Below, in pieces: positions 32,571-42,992 of a DNA stretch of 64,000 bases (its first letter is position 1; every line of letters begins with the position of its first letter). The stretch is from the NCBI GenBank assembly GCA_035048495.1, contig CM068549.1, positions 15,967,103 to 16,031,102 of the forward strand. The letters run 5' to 3'. The DNA is from Euptelea pleiosperma (Eukaryota > Streptophyta > Magnoliopsida > Ranunculales > Eupteleaceae). Below the pieces are notes generated by a model, which worked only from the letters and a program-made list of their open reading frames with translations, had not been told where the DNA came from and searched no databases. The translations under genes and the position numbers were made by a program.

Positions 32571-32800
32571 AAAAGCGGCCTTCCCCGGCGGTTTTAAACC
32601 GCTGGCAAAGCCTTAGCCGGTGTTTATAAAAAATCACATAATACGTTGGCGTAGCTACTGTCAGCATAGAGAAAAGACAAATGCCGCCGGTGAAAGACTA
32701 ACATTGGCAGTTTAAAACCGTCGTAGAAATATTAACTCAGACGGTGTTAAACAGCCGGTTTTAGTTTTTCCCCGGTGGTAAGAAAACCGCTGGCATTGGT
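32571..32800. mobile_element. CACTA-like subterminal repeat remnant
   Basis: Contains repeated, inverted units around ccggcggttttaaaccgctg (32587), gtttaaaaccgtcg (32709), cggtgttaaacagccggttt (32741) and ggtaagaaaaccgctggca (32778). Such ccgccggtttaaac-type subterminal repeats are typical of plant CACTA (En/Spm) ends. The CACTA terminus itself is not intact and no transposase is present. Confidence 0.5.
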
Positions 32801-33076
32801 CTTTTCTCTACTTTTCCATGAGGGTGACCTTACGGAGAGTTGAACTCAGAATCTCATACCTTTTGGAGTGGAGTCCTGGCAACCCGTACTCAACCTGGGA
32901 TTATCAACAAAGAATCGCGACACAAACATTTTCGCCCGATAAGGAATAGGAAACTTCCAAATTATTTTGCATTTATCTTGATGATGAAGCAGAAAAACAG
33001 GAGGGGTCTTGCTACAGGACATGGTATGAATCGAACGATACGCAGATTTGAAAGAAGGATCAGGCTCCGACTCCGA

Positions 33077-33260
33077 GGACCCCCTTTTCAAACCCCTATC
33101 GGTGTCCACGCCAACGGCAGTGAATTTCACGAATCTAACGGTGGTTGTCAGCGCCGCAAAAAGTGATGCCAGCTCGGCGCTGACAACCACCATTCTTGAA
33201 GTCCACGGCCGAGCACATGAACACTGAGAGGGGTCTGAAAAAAGGGGTCCCCTGAGCCCG
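33077..33260. repeat. Long inverted repeat (foldback element)
   Basis: Two arms of about 80-90 bp around an 18-bp loop. The inner 17 bp are perfect: GGTGGTTGTCAGCGCCG at 33140-33156 and its complement at 33175-33191. Matching continues outward with mismatches to ACCCCTTTT on the left and AAAAGGGGTCC on the right. The transcript would form a strong hairpin. Non-coding; possibly a MITE with no internal region. Confidence 0.75.
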
Positions 33261-33261
33261 A

Positions 33262-34590
33262 CCCAAGAAAGAAAAGGCTCCTTGAGGATGAAGTAACCAA
33301 AAAATGGGATCGTGATGAAGATGAGCCCCCAAGGGCGTATTCAAAAGACACGTGGCTATGCTGGGGGAATAGATCGAATAAGGGATCGGTTGCACATGCC
33401 AGGGCTAGGAATAAGATCCTGAACTTTGGACTGATGACAATCCAGGGGTGGGGGCCAATAATTTGCCCTCCAGGCTGGTCCTTGACCCATGGGTCATTCC
33501 AAATAGAGAGAGAATTCTCCACTCCAACCAAAAGGGCGGTATTTGCCTCTTCAAAGCTTCAAAAACCAAGACCCACTTTTGGTTTAGGACAACAAAGAGA
33601 CTCCCATTTAATAAGACGAATGGGATGATCCTCTTCTTTTCACCACTCCACAAGAATTGGTTTATCAGACTGCCATTTTGTGACAGTAAGAGCGGGTAAA
33701 TCTGAAAGAGGACATAAGATAGACCGGAATGGATAAAGCCATGGATTTGATAAGAGTGGTTCTGCTAGCTAATTGGGCAAGGTTCTTTGCTCACCAACCA
33801 GAGATAATAAAAGCAATTTTTTCAAGGGAGTCCCTAGATATTTTTCAGATAACTAAAGATTTCGAATGCGAACAATATGGGCTAGAGCCATCTTTTGTTG
33901 CCGATGCAAGTTGGGGGTAAAGTTGATCCCCGATTTCTCAAAATTTATCAACTGTCTCGAGGCTTTGCAAAATGTCCAAATTCTCACTCACAAGACGGGC
34001 TTGGACTAGGTTAGCTCGACGTAAGATGATACAATCATCAGTAAAGAGGAGGTGGGACAGAGAAGGATATGTGCGAACAATTTTAAGACCTTGGAATTCG
34101 TGCATAGCGTTTTCTTTAGTGGGCATGTGAGAAAGGACATTCATACATAAGATAAACAAAAAAGGAGATAAAGGATCCCCTTGTCAGAGGCCATGAGATG
34201 AATGGAAAAAACCATAAAGAGATCCATTTTAAGAGAACGTAGAAGGTAGCGGAGATGAAATACATTTTTCTATCAATCTGATCCACACGTCATAGGATCC
34301 CATAGCCGCCCTAAGTATTTAGAAGAAAGTCTCGTTCTACTCCATCATAGGCCTTGGACATGTACAACTTTATAGCCATAAGACCATGTTGCCCATTCTT
34401 CTTATTTTTTGATGGTATTGAAAGCTTCTTGGGCAAGAATCACATTGTCAGATATTAGACGGCCAGGGATAAATGCAGCTTGGTTAGGGAGAATCATACG
34501 ATCCAATAGACCCTGTAGCTATTAAAAAGGATTTTTGCGATGATTTTATAACTGACATTACATAAACTAATGGGACATAAGTGATGGATA
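33262..34590 (-). mobile_element. Degenerate LINE reverse transcriptase remnant
   Basis: Minus-strand frames: SLCNVSYKIIAKIL (about 34580-34530), then GDPLSPFLFILCMNVLSH-like and YPSLSHLLFTDDCIILRRAN (34159-33938), in which FADD reads FTDD. Further 3' come GVENSLSIWNDPWVKDQPGG and related words (33531-33405), the region after the RT in plant L1 LINEs. Many stops and shifts. The 3' end and target duplications were not found. Confidence 0.7.
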
Positions 34591-34639
34591 TCAACCTCAC
34601 AAAAACTCAACCCATTCCAACATTTATTGCTTTACACGA

Positions 34640-35205
34640 AGTGGATTGCAAGTTGAATTTTTTTTGGATCGTCTCTATTTAAACTGTTAAATTTAGGCCC
34701 ATATTTGATAGGTTTAGTAGTTTTAAAAGTTTTTGATTTTTTGTGATGATGATCTCCATGGTGAGGATATCATCCTAAAAAAATCAGCCCTTGACTCATC
34801 TACATGTGGACCACGTGCAAATGAGTTATTTATATGTAGCGCTGGGATAAAGTTACTAATGCTTTTTAACTTATCAAATGACATACGGTTGTGGGGACCA
34901 CTTGTAGATGAGTTAAGGAATGATTTTTGGTGAGGATATCCTCATCAGGGAGATCATCCTCACAAAAAATTAGCAATTTCTAAAATCTCTAACCTTATCA
35001 AATATGGACCTAAACTTAACGGTGAAAAATGGACGGTCCAAATTTTTTTAACTTTCATTCCACTTTTTATAAGCCTACAAATGTTTGAATGGGCAAATTT
35101 TTGTTTGGTTGATATCCATGTTGAGAAGAATATAATCACTAAAAATCAACCCTCAACTCATATGCATGTCAACATGTGGGCCCAATGTCTATGACTCATT
35201 TTATG
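34640..35205. mobile_element. Family A-like MITE fragments
   Basis: Part 1 (about 34640-34820) ends in aatcagcccttgactcatct. Part 2 (about 34836-35205) starts GCTGGGATAAAGTTACTAAT and holds the order seen in full family A copies: gatgagttaaggaatgattt, aacggtgaaaaatggacggt, gttgatatccatgttgagaa, aaaatcaaccctcaactcat. The right terminus is degraded. Confidence 0.55.
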
Positions 35206-36075
35206 TAGGGGTGTAAATTTGACCAGTGGCCCATGACCTAGCTCAACCCGGATTTTTTGGCCCAAAGCCTGACCTATTAGGTCCTTGGGTCGAACTGAAC
35301 CTATCCCTTGAAGCTTGACTCTGCCCGAGGCCCAACCCAAAACCAACCTGAACCAACTCGGCCCAAAATGGCCCAACCATCCCTAAAATTGGCCCTATCT
35401 GGCATGATTTGACCTCGACTCAGTCCCGACCTGCGCCCAAAGATCTGTTGGGCCAATCGTTGTAAATTTTGTTTACATTTTTTTTTTTTTTTTTAAATTG
35501 GGACTAGGCTCAACCTAGTAGTGGCATTTGGCCCGTCAGGCTAGGCCTGGGCTGGGCTGAGGTGACTCTAGTGAGAGTCAGGTTGGACCTGTTTAAAAAT
35601 TGAAGCTTGAGCCCAGCCCGCGGCCCGATCCTAGGTCTAGCCTCGAGTTGGGCCGTAGGTCGGGTCTTGTACCTCGGACCTGGTTGACGGGGCAGGCCAC
35701 GAGTTGGGTTGGTGGGTTGGGCTGAAGGATTGGGCTTAATTTAAAAGGCAAAAAAAAACATGTTAATATTAAGAGAGAAAACGTGGGAAACTTTAAAATT
35801 TGAAATTAAGTTAGGGGGAACTTTAAAAATCAAATTTTAAGGAAGGGGGAATTAAAAATTTTCAAATTTTTGGGGAAGAGGGGGGCTTAACTGGCCTAGT
35901 CTGGCCACACGGCCCTACCCAACCCACGAAACTAACTTTACGGGCTGGGACAAGCCGCGGGCTCAACTATCAGGCCTAGGTTAATAGGTTGGACTGGGTT
36001 GGGATTACCAACGATCAGGCCAGGCCTGAAAAAAGGGGCAAAATCGGGCCAAGCTGCTTGCCAAATGTCTATACC
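35206..36075. mobile_element. hAT-like element rich in 'gcccgg/cccaac' words, about 870 bp
   Basis: Left end TAGGGGTGTAAATTTGACC; right end in reverse complement GAGGTATAGACATTTGGC, an imperfect inverted match. The interior is dominated by caaccc, gggctgg and ggcccg words near both ends, as in the element at 12150-12854. Target duplication not seen. Non-coding. Confidence 0.5.
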
Positions 36076-36587
36076 TCAATCTAAGTATCATCACTGAAAT
36101 TGTCAAATCCATCATTGTAACTAAAATCACCACTACATATATACATAGCTCTCAAGTTTATAGACTGGAGTTCGTCTTGAGACCGATTTCACCATTGGTT
36201 AAACATCGATAATGTCTATAGATTTACTAAGGATCCAAAGCTCATCCGATACAGTTGTCCACCTGCACCTACGTGTAAAGCCCATCATCCGATCATATAT
36301 CTCTAGTGTCTGGTGATCCCACAATTAAAATAATGATTATCTTATTAAATGCTCATGCTATTTAAAATTCCAAAACAGTTCCTATGTGTGGGTATATATA
36401 GATACATAATTGGTAATTAAAATACACCAATTTTAATATGCAAGTTAAAATGTTAGACTTACAAATATTTAAGATAATGAAGCAAAAAAGAAGAATATTT
36501 ACTTTTCGTCCAATACAATTCAATAATTCAGTTTTGATTCCATGGAGGTCTAAATACAAGGTACGGAGAAGAAGGAAAACCACTTAC
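36076..36587. other. Intergenic, AT-rich
   Basis: Lies just downstream, on the minus strand, of the candidate exon at 36588-36719, so it would be its first intron. No second exon is recognisable and no repeat ends are clear. Confidence 0.25.
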
Positions 36588-36719
36588 CGTTAAGTGCTCA
36601 AATTTTTCTTCATTTGTTGAGTTGCTAGTCTTATTCTTTACAACTTTGATATTTTCGATCTTTGCCTCCGAACTCTCTCCTTTGGTTGCTTCTCCTTTAA
36701 AGTTGTACACAGACGCCAT
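36588..36719 (-). CDS. Candidate isolated first exon, unknown protein
   Basis: On the minus strand an ATG at 36719 opens exactly 44 codons (MASVYNFKGEATKGESSEAK..., ending KFEHLT) and meets a strong 5' splice site, ACG|GTAAGTGG, at 36588/36587. The sequence before the ATG (ttaaactctttc) looks like a plant leader. The peptide is hydrophilic and rich in Lys, Glu and Ser, and I do not recognise the family. No downstream exon was found in 36.1-36.5 kb. It may be a real gene start whose remainder is lost or lies beyond recognisable distance, or a chance open frame of 63 codons. Confidence 0.3.
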
Positions 36720-37605
36720 GAAAGAGTTTAAGAGAAACTAGTTTAAGTTTGAGAAATTAAGAGATTTCAAATAAGAGAAACCATAATCGATTAATCAAAT
36801 TAAAATCGTTTATAAAACAAGATTTTTGGTAAAGTTTTAGACTCTAAGAAAATCCTAACTCAATTCGATTAAATGACGATCGATCCTAGTTTGGTTAAGT
36901 CTGTTAAAATTTGATTAATTCGAATTTGGTTAATTCGGCTAAGATTCGACTAATCGGAATTTGATAAAAAAGAATTCAACAAAATCCTATCTTGATGGTA
37001 ACCCTATAACTAGCTCTCTTAGACATTTCGAGTGCCCTAATTAGACTCCTACTGTAACCCTACTCGATGATAATTATTCTTAATATATAATTCAATATTA
37101 TTAAAATTCAATCGGCTACCTTGACAGTGAATGTTTTGCCTTTGAAAGCTTAGGATTTAATTCATATTTCAATGACAACCCTAAGTACGCAAATAATCAT
37201 GCAATTAATTATTTAATCGAAAAAGCATTCTCCTACAAGAATTACCTTAGAACATTAATCATCCACACCTTGCTATCACTATTACAGACCTTTCTATTTC
37301 ATTCAAAATTTTATTTTATTTGATGAATTCCATCCCATTTTATTATTTTTCATTGTTTTAACATTATGAGTCTAAAAGATCCATTCAGAATCAATCCTTA
37401 TGAAAAAAGAATCGATAAAGACTGATCAAGACTCGATCAAGATCGATAATGATCCAATCCAGATTCGATCAAGAACCATAAAGAACCTTTCTTTTTATAA
37501 AAAGAACGAATATTACACAAGAAAGATTCAATCTTGGAAAACGTATAATAAGGAATCACATTAAGAACGTGGATAGGGTATACCAGAAGATCCGATTTTA
37601 TGGAG

Positions 37606-37639
<34 letters not shown>

Positions 37640-38434
37640 CGTGCCCACGACACTCCCTGACAAAGCATTTGCCAAAATCGGGTGTGGATGGTGGAGATCC
37701 ACCGTCCATTGGGGGATAAGATCTGGGCCCTCCTTTATGAAGCCGGATAAGAGGGGGAGACAACTTCCCTGTTTTTTTATATAAATATACCTAAACACAA
37801 ATCTATGCATATGAGCCCTAGCTAATATCATCATTATTCTCATGTATTTAAAAAGATACCTATGTACATATATTAACCAGTTGCATAAATAAAAAGTGTA
37901 TACATGTATATATGCTACTACCTATACTTATACGCTATACATGTATACATATACTCATATATGATGCTATAAGGTTTTACTTGTTTTCTTCTTTTGCAAA
38001 CACCTGAAAATATTTTATCCTCCTTTAGGTATATATGTCAAATACACATCTAGATATAGATATAGGTCTAATATTATTATAATAATTATATGAATCTTTT
38101 TTATTTATATAATTTTAAATAAAATTATACTAATACAAATACCTATACGCGCGAGGATGAGAAAGGAGATATTCTAATTGTTTGTGCGGGTGTTGTGGAA
38201 TCACAGTCGGTTTGTTTAACGAAAGGTTGATGTTGCATGCATGTTGGACGATGCGAAGCGCGAAGGGTGTTGATGAACTAAGCTTTGTTCGTGCTAAGTA
38301 GAAACGATATACAGGCTGGCTGCAACAAGGGAGATGCTACACAGATGACATTGAGATACCTAGCAAGATCTTGGCCAGTGATGCTGAGCGTGAGACGCAC
38401 GACTGAGATGAGCTAATGTACGGATTTTATGATC
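36720..38434. other. Intergenic, AT-rich, with an (AT)n tract
   Basis: Contains an (AT)n microsatellite at about 37609-37636 and many short TA-rich stretches. At 38150-38430 the composition changes to a more GC-balanced stretch (gatgcgaagcgcgaagggtg) of unknown origin. No gene seen. Confidence 0.35.
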
Positions 38435-38505
38435 GAAGAACATTCTCACCAAAAATCAACCCTTAACTCATTTGTGTGTGGGCCCGACCATTAGTCATTA
38501 TATTA
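38435..38505. repeat. Family A end fragment
   Basis: Contains accaaaaatcaacccttaac followed by gtgggcccgaccattagtca, the right end of a family A element cut off by the neighbouring full copy. Confidence 0.5.
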
Positions 38506-38874
38506 GAGTTGGGATAAGTTGACTAATGCTTTTGTAACTAATATAATAACCGTAGAGCCCACGCATAGATAAGTTAAGGGCTGATTTTTGGTGACGAGAT
38601 CATCCACGCAAAAAATCAACACTTTCTGAAACTTCTAACACTATCAAATATGGAGCCGAAGTTCACAATAAAAATGGATGGTTCAAAATATTTCAACTTG
38701 TAATCCAATTTTCATAAGACTGGAAATGTCAGGATTGGCTGGTTATTTGTGAAATTGATATACATGCTTACAACATCCTCACCAAAAATTAACCCTTAAA
38801 TCATGTGTAGGGCCCAACAACCATTAGTCATTATATTAGTCACAAAAGCATTAATCAACTAATCCCAGTCTTTT
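38506..38874. mobile_element. Long-TIR MITE, family A copy
   Basis: Left end GTTGGGATAAGTTGACTAAT; right end in reverse complement CTGGGATTAGTTGATTAAT. Both are followed by GCTTTTGTRACTAATATAAT. Inverted termini of about 45 bp; length about 369 bp. The interior has the core in both orientations (taagttaagggctgattttt at 38568, accaaaaattaacccttaaa at 38787). Non-coding. Confidence 0.7.
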
Positions 38875-38886
38875 ATATATATATAT

Positions 38887-39254
38887 GGGCTGGGATAGAA
38901 TGACTAATGGAATTCTTACTAATGAACGTGGGGCTCACATGCGAATGAGTTAAGGGATGATTTTTGGTGAGGGTAATCTGCTCATCATGGAGATCACCCT
39001 CAACAAAAATCAGTAATTTTTAAAACTTCTAACTCTACCAAATACGGACCTAAATTTAACGGTGAAAATGGATGGTCCAAAATTTTTCAATTTGCAATCT
39101 ATTTTTCACAAGGCTACAAATGTTGGAATGGGCTGATTTTTTGTGTGGTTGATATTCACATTGAGAAGAATATTATCACCAAAAATCGTCCCTTAACTCA
39201 TCCGCATGTGGGCCCCGCGTCCATTAGTAAGAATTCTATTAGTCATTCTATCCC
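38887..39254. mobile_element. Long-TIR MITE, family A, best preserved copy, 368 bp
   Basis: Left end GGGCTGGGATAGAATGACTA; right end in reverse complement GGGATAGAATGACTAATAGA. The inverted match continues for about 85 bp through GGGGCCCACATG and GATGAGTTAAGGGA to TTTTTGGTGA. Both sides lie in (TA)n DNA, so the target was probably TA-rich; a TA duplication cannot be told apart from the tract. Non-coding. It is in the opposite orientation to the copy at 39934. Confidence 0.75.
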
Positions 39255-39933
39255 TATATATATATATATATATATATATATTAGCCCGATATTTTGTAGA
39301 AGTTGAATGAAAAAAAGAGCAGGAAAAAGAATGGAAGAAAAACTCCCCTATTGTACATGCGAAGAAATGATCAAAAAGGTTGCATTAGCAAGTGAATCCC
39401 TTATTTTTTGGGAAATTGAGCATTAGGAACAGGATCATCCGCGTGTCAATTCGGAAAGAGCCCTGTGGAGGGGAGATTACAAAAAGTTGAGGGTTAAACT
39501 CTGTAACATGTTGGAGAAGCTGAAATTGCTTTACAGTGACACATGTTCATTGGGTACTGGTCCACATGGAAATGAGTGAGGGTCTCTATGATCTACTTAC
39601 CATAGAGATCATCCTCAGATACGAAAACAAGAAGGATAAAAAAAGAAAGAAAGAAAAAAGCCAGCTCGTTATTTTGAAACTTATCAAATGTAGATTTAAA
39701 GTTAAAGGTGAAAATGGACAGGCCAAAACCTTCAACTTGTAATCCACTGTTCATAAGGCTAGATGTGTTGGAATGAGCTGATTTTTTGTGAGGTTGATAT
39801 CAATGCTGAAGAGAATATCCTCACCAAAACTCAGCCTTTCTCTCCTCCATGTGGGTCCTACAGCCATTTGTCATTTTTTTATCTAAAAGAATTGGTCAAT
39901 GTATCAAAACCACACACACACACATACATATAA
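39255..39933. other. Spacer with repeat fragments
   Basis: An (AT)n tract at about 39259-39281, an unassigned A-rich part at 39300-39600, then part of a core-type element (about 39700-39890; ctcaccaaaactcagccttt) and a CA run at 39911-39923. No gene. Confidence 0.35.
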
Positions 39934-40288
39934 GGCTGGGATAGAATGACTCAAGCAATTCTTACTACTAATAGAATGACTAATGGACGTGGGGCCCACA
40001 TGCAGATGAGTTAATGGCTAATTTTTGGTGATGATATTCTTCTCAACATGGATATCAACCACACAAAAAATCAGCCTGTTCCAACATTTGCAGCCTTGTG
40101 AAAAGTGGATTGCAAATTGAAAAATTTTGGACCATCCATTTTCACCGTTAAATTTAGGTCCATATTTGATGGGGTTTGAAGTTTTAAAAATTACTGATTT
40201 TTTGTGAGGATGATATCTATGTTGAGAATAATATCATCACCAAAAATCAGCTCTTAACTCATCTGCATGTGGGCTCCACGTCCATTAG
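39934..40288. mobile_element. Long-TIR MITE, family A copy, opposite orientation
   Basis: Starts GGCTGGGATAGAATGACT. The interior closely matches the reverse complement of the copy at 38887 (gatatcaaccacacaaaaaa, tgaaaaattttggaccatcc, gtgggctccacgtccattag). The right terminus is cut just after 'cattag', where another element begins. Confidence 0.7.
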
Positions 40289-40289
40289 G

Positions 40290-40449
40290 TGTGGTTTTCA
40301 AGTTAATGGCAAAAATAGACGGTCCATAATTCTTCAACTTCGAAACCAGTTTACGAATGTCAGAATGATTTGAATTTTGTGAGGATGATCCCTTCACCAT
40401 AAAGACCATAAAAAATGTTGTCAAAATTGTTGTACCCCGATCCTGACCA
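40290..40449. mobile_element. MITE family B, partial copy (right end)
   Basis: Ends aaaattgttgtaccccgatcctgacc, whose last part, reversed and complemented, is the family B terminus GGTCAGGATCGGGG. It joins through an (AT)n tract (40449-40467) to a second family B terminus pointing the other way. Confidence 0.6.
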
Positions 40450-40468
40450 TATATATATATATATACAC

Positions 40469-40675
40469 GGTCAGGATCCGGGGACAACTATTTCATACAA
40501 CGTTTTTGGCGAAGATGAAATCCTCACTTTGGTGATCATCCTCACAAAAAATCAGCCCATTTTGAAGCTAATAACCCTATCAAATGTGGACTTAAAACTT
40601 AGTAAACTATATAGTTCATATTTTTCAACTGAACCCATTTTTCATATGGCTAAAAATGTCGGAATGAGCTGATAT
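40469..40675. mobile_element. MITE family B, partial copy (left end)
   Basis: Begins ACGGTCAGGATCCGGGGACA and continues caacgtttttggc, then gatcatcctcacaaaaaatc. Its right part is lost where a family A-like copy begins near 40676. Confidence 0.6.
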
Positions 40676-40980
40676 AGGCTGGAATAAAGTTACTTGTGCC
40701 TTTTGACATACAAAATGACACATGGTCCTTGTGCCCCATGCATATTAGTTAAGGGTTGATTTTTGGTGATCATCCTCACTAAAAATCAATACTTTCTAAG
40801 ACTTCTAACTGTATCAAATGTGGTGTAAAATTGACGGCTCAGATATTTCAACTTGGAATCCACTTTTCATAAGGCTAGAAATGTCGGACTGGGATGCTTT
40901 TTTTTCACGTTGATATCCATATTGAGAAGAATATCATCACCAACCCTTATCTACATGTGGGTCTCATGACCATCTGTCAT
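40676..40980. mobile_element. MITE family A, diverged copy
   Basis: Starts AGGCTGGAATAAAGTTACTT and keeps the order agttaagggttgatttttgg, cttctaactgtatcaaatgt, cacgttgatatccatattga. The right terminus is worn and ends in TA repeats. Confidence 0.5.
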
Positions 40981-40996
40981 TTTATATATATATAAA

Positions 40997-41366
40997 GGAT
41001 CAAGGGACAACATTTCCATACAACATTTTTGACAACAAAAACTTGGTGCGGCCAATATATATATAAAAGTTTTGGATTCGGGTGATTTTTGACGAGGATG
41101 GTCACTATGGTGAGGAGATCATCCTCACAAAAATTCAAATCATTCTGAAATTCGTAGACCGGTTTACAAGTTGAAGAATTATGGACCGTTTATTTTTATC
41201 GTTAACTTGAAAACCACATTTGATTGGGTTAAAAATTTCAGAATGTGCTGATTTTTTGTAGGGTTGATCTATACGGTGAGGAGATCATCCTCACCAAAAA
41301 TCAGCTATTGATTCATCTTCCACGTGGGTGCACCAAATTTGTTGTCAAAAATGTTGTCCCCTGATT
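40997..41366. mobile_element. MITE family B, full copy, about 370 bp
   Basis: Left end GGATCAAGGGACAACATTTC; right end in reverse complement TAATCAGGGGACAACATTTT. Both then contain ACATTTTTGACAACAAA and, further in, the core aaaaatcagctattgattca. Left flank is TA-rich. Non-coding. Confidence 0.7.
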
Positions 41367-42246
41367 ACACGCCAAAAATAACACACCTAAACGACAACCT
41401 TGTGGGGGTCCACATAGAGATGAGTTAAGGGTTGATTTTGGTGAGGATGATCTCCCATGGCAAAAAAAATCAACTCATTCTAACATTTCTAGCCCCATGA
41501 AAAATGGTTACAAGTTGAAAAATTCTGGACCATCTATTTTCTGTTAACCTATTAAGTACACATTTAATAGGGTTAGAAGTGTCAGAATGACTGATCTTTC
41601 GTGAATATGATCACCAAAAATCAGCCCTTAACCCCACAAGAGAACGTCATTTTAGGCATGTCAGATTCCCCGAGGGAAATCAGCCAGCTCATTGCTGCAA
41701 ACCCAAAGAGATTTGTGGTTCAGACCCATGCAGCACCTGGAAATAGATGTCAGATCCATCATCATAGTCAAACCCTACTAAACCCATCAAACATCCAAAT
41801 TACACTAGCATTTAACATTCATCACCTTACAAAAATGCATCCTACACTAACCAGACTGTAATCTGAATTATAGATCTGGTTTTTGTCCTTCAATGTTCAG
41901 AATGGCATTTATCTTGAAGTAACTTAAATAACAACTATAAGTAGCTGCATCAGGTTTTATTATTTGGACCTGTTTCTTCTGAAATGATGATACTAGGTCG
42001 GAAGCCCACAAATCCTATATCGCCATGCTGCCATTAGCCTGATTCAACAAGCTAAGAGAATGTACAAGACCGGATATACAGAACTGTTTACAAAGACTAG
42101 ACCTAAAACGAAATAAGACACCAAATAAAGACTCAAAAAATTTCATCAAACCTGTAAAGTAATTAGTTTAGAATCAGACAGCTGCATGATTTTTGTTGAA
42201 CGAAGCCCGACGGATAATGTTCCGACTTTTGGCCCCACCATCTGCT
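41367..42246. other. Region downstream of the WRKY exon, with core-repeat remnants
   Basis: Up to about 41640 there are two more core fragments (gatgagttaagggttgattt at 41420, accaaaaatcagcccttaac at 41611). The rest should include the 3' untranslated region of the WRKY gene, transcribed leftwards. No polyadenylation site can be fixed. Confidence 0.35.
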
Positions 42247-42604
42247 TCAGTAGGGCTTGATTTCGATCCCAATGCTCAGAAGAGTTCGAGCTGATTCCAG
42301 CGCCTTCTCACCTCCGAGTTCTAATGCCTTCTCCCCTGTCAATTCTCCATCCGAGTCCATTGACCATTGAGTTGAAGGTTTTCGATTTGCTAAAGCTTCA
42401 GATTTTTTTAATTGCGCACTATTCATGGCAGCCGCAGCAGCAATAAGAAGAGCGGCACTTGGTGGACCATGGCGCTTCTTGGGTACAGGCATGTCATGAT
42501 CGTGTTTCCCCTCATACGTTATTATGATGGCTGTTGTGTCATCTATAGCCCTCTCGACATGCTTACGGACGGGGCACCCAGCAGATGTGCATTTGTAGTA
42601 ACTC
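42247..42604 (-). CDS. WRKY32: WRKY32-like group I WRKY transcription factor, last coding exon
   Basis: On the minus strand a 3' splice site (ttttcag) at 42605 is followed by G|AGT TAC TAC, the classic intron position inside the C-terminal WRKY domain, where the Arg codon before SYY is split. The exon gives [16 protein letters not shown]..., [19 protein letters not shown], a zinc finger of pattern C-X4-C-X23-H-X-H typical of group I C-terminal domains. After an Ala-rich segment it ends [16 protein letters not shown] and a stop. That tail and the [11 protein letters not shown] motif match plant WRKY32-type proteins as I know them. WRKY proteins bind W-box DNA in the nucleus. The exon holding WRKYGQK is not found upstream within the window; the DNA there is transposons from 42993 to 64000. 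It is intact as far as seen. Confidence 0.87.
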
Positions 42605-42992
42605 CTGAAAATTTACCCACGAAAACGATCACGATGAATGGATAATATGTAGGCAGGATTACAAGAGATTAAAGCATCAACGTTTGAGTCACAATATGGA
42701 CTTTGCAAAGCTAGCTCAGGTATTTCAGATGCATAAATACTTGCAATGAATTTTTCATGAAGGAAATATGGCATTCCCTTCAGTTAGACCACAACGACAG
42801 TCCATCAATGGCATAGACCAACCATTAGCTTCTAACTTTAGTGACTTTAATCTTGACCAGATAGCTACACTAAAAAAACAATCAATCTGATCCTTTCCCT
42901 GGTGTTGTTTGGAAGAATTAGCTGCTAGGCCCAGGAAGGATTCCATATTGGTTTTTTTTTTTTTTTTTTTGTGTTTGTGGGGGGGGGGGGGG
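42605..42992. other. WRKY intron, part next to the last exon
   Basis: Non-coding. It ends in a 19-base T run (42952-42970) and a 14-base G run (42979-42992) immediately before the gypsy LTR. No other exon is recognisable. Confidence 0.4.

Noticed and set aside
32840..33166. Plus-strand 108-codon frame as a gene
   Set aside because: It runs through the long inverted repeat and a repeat-like flank. The composition is Arg-rich by chance and no splice or start context is convincing.
37569..37843. Frames containing repeated Ile-Tyr
   Set aside because: They come from translating the (AT)n microsatellite.
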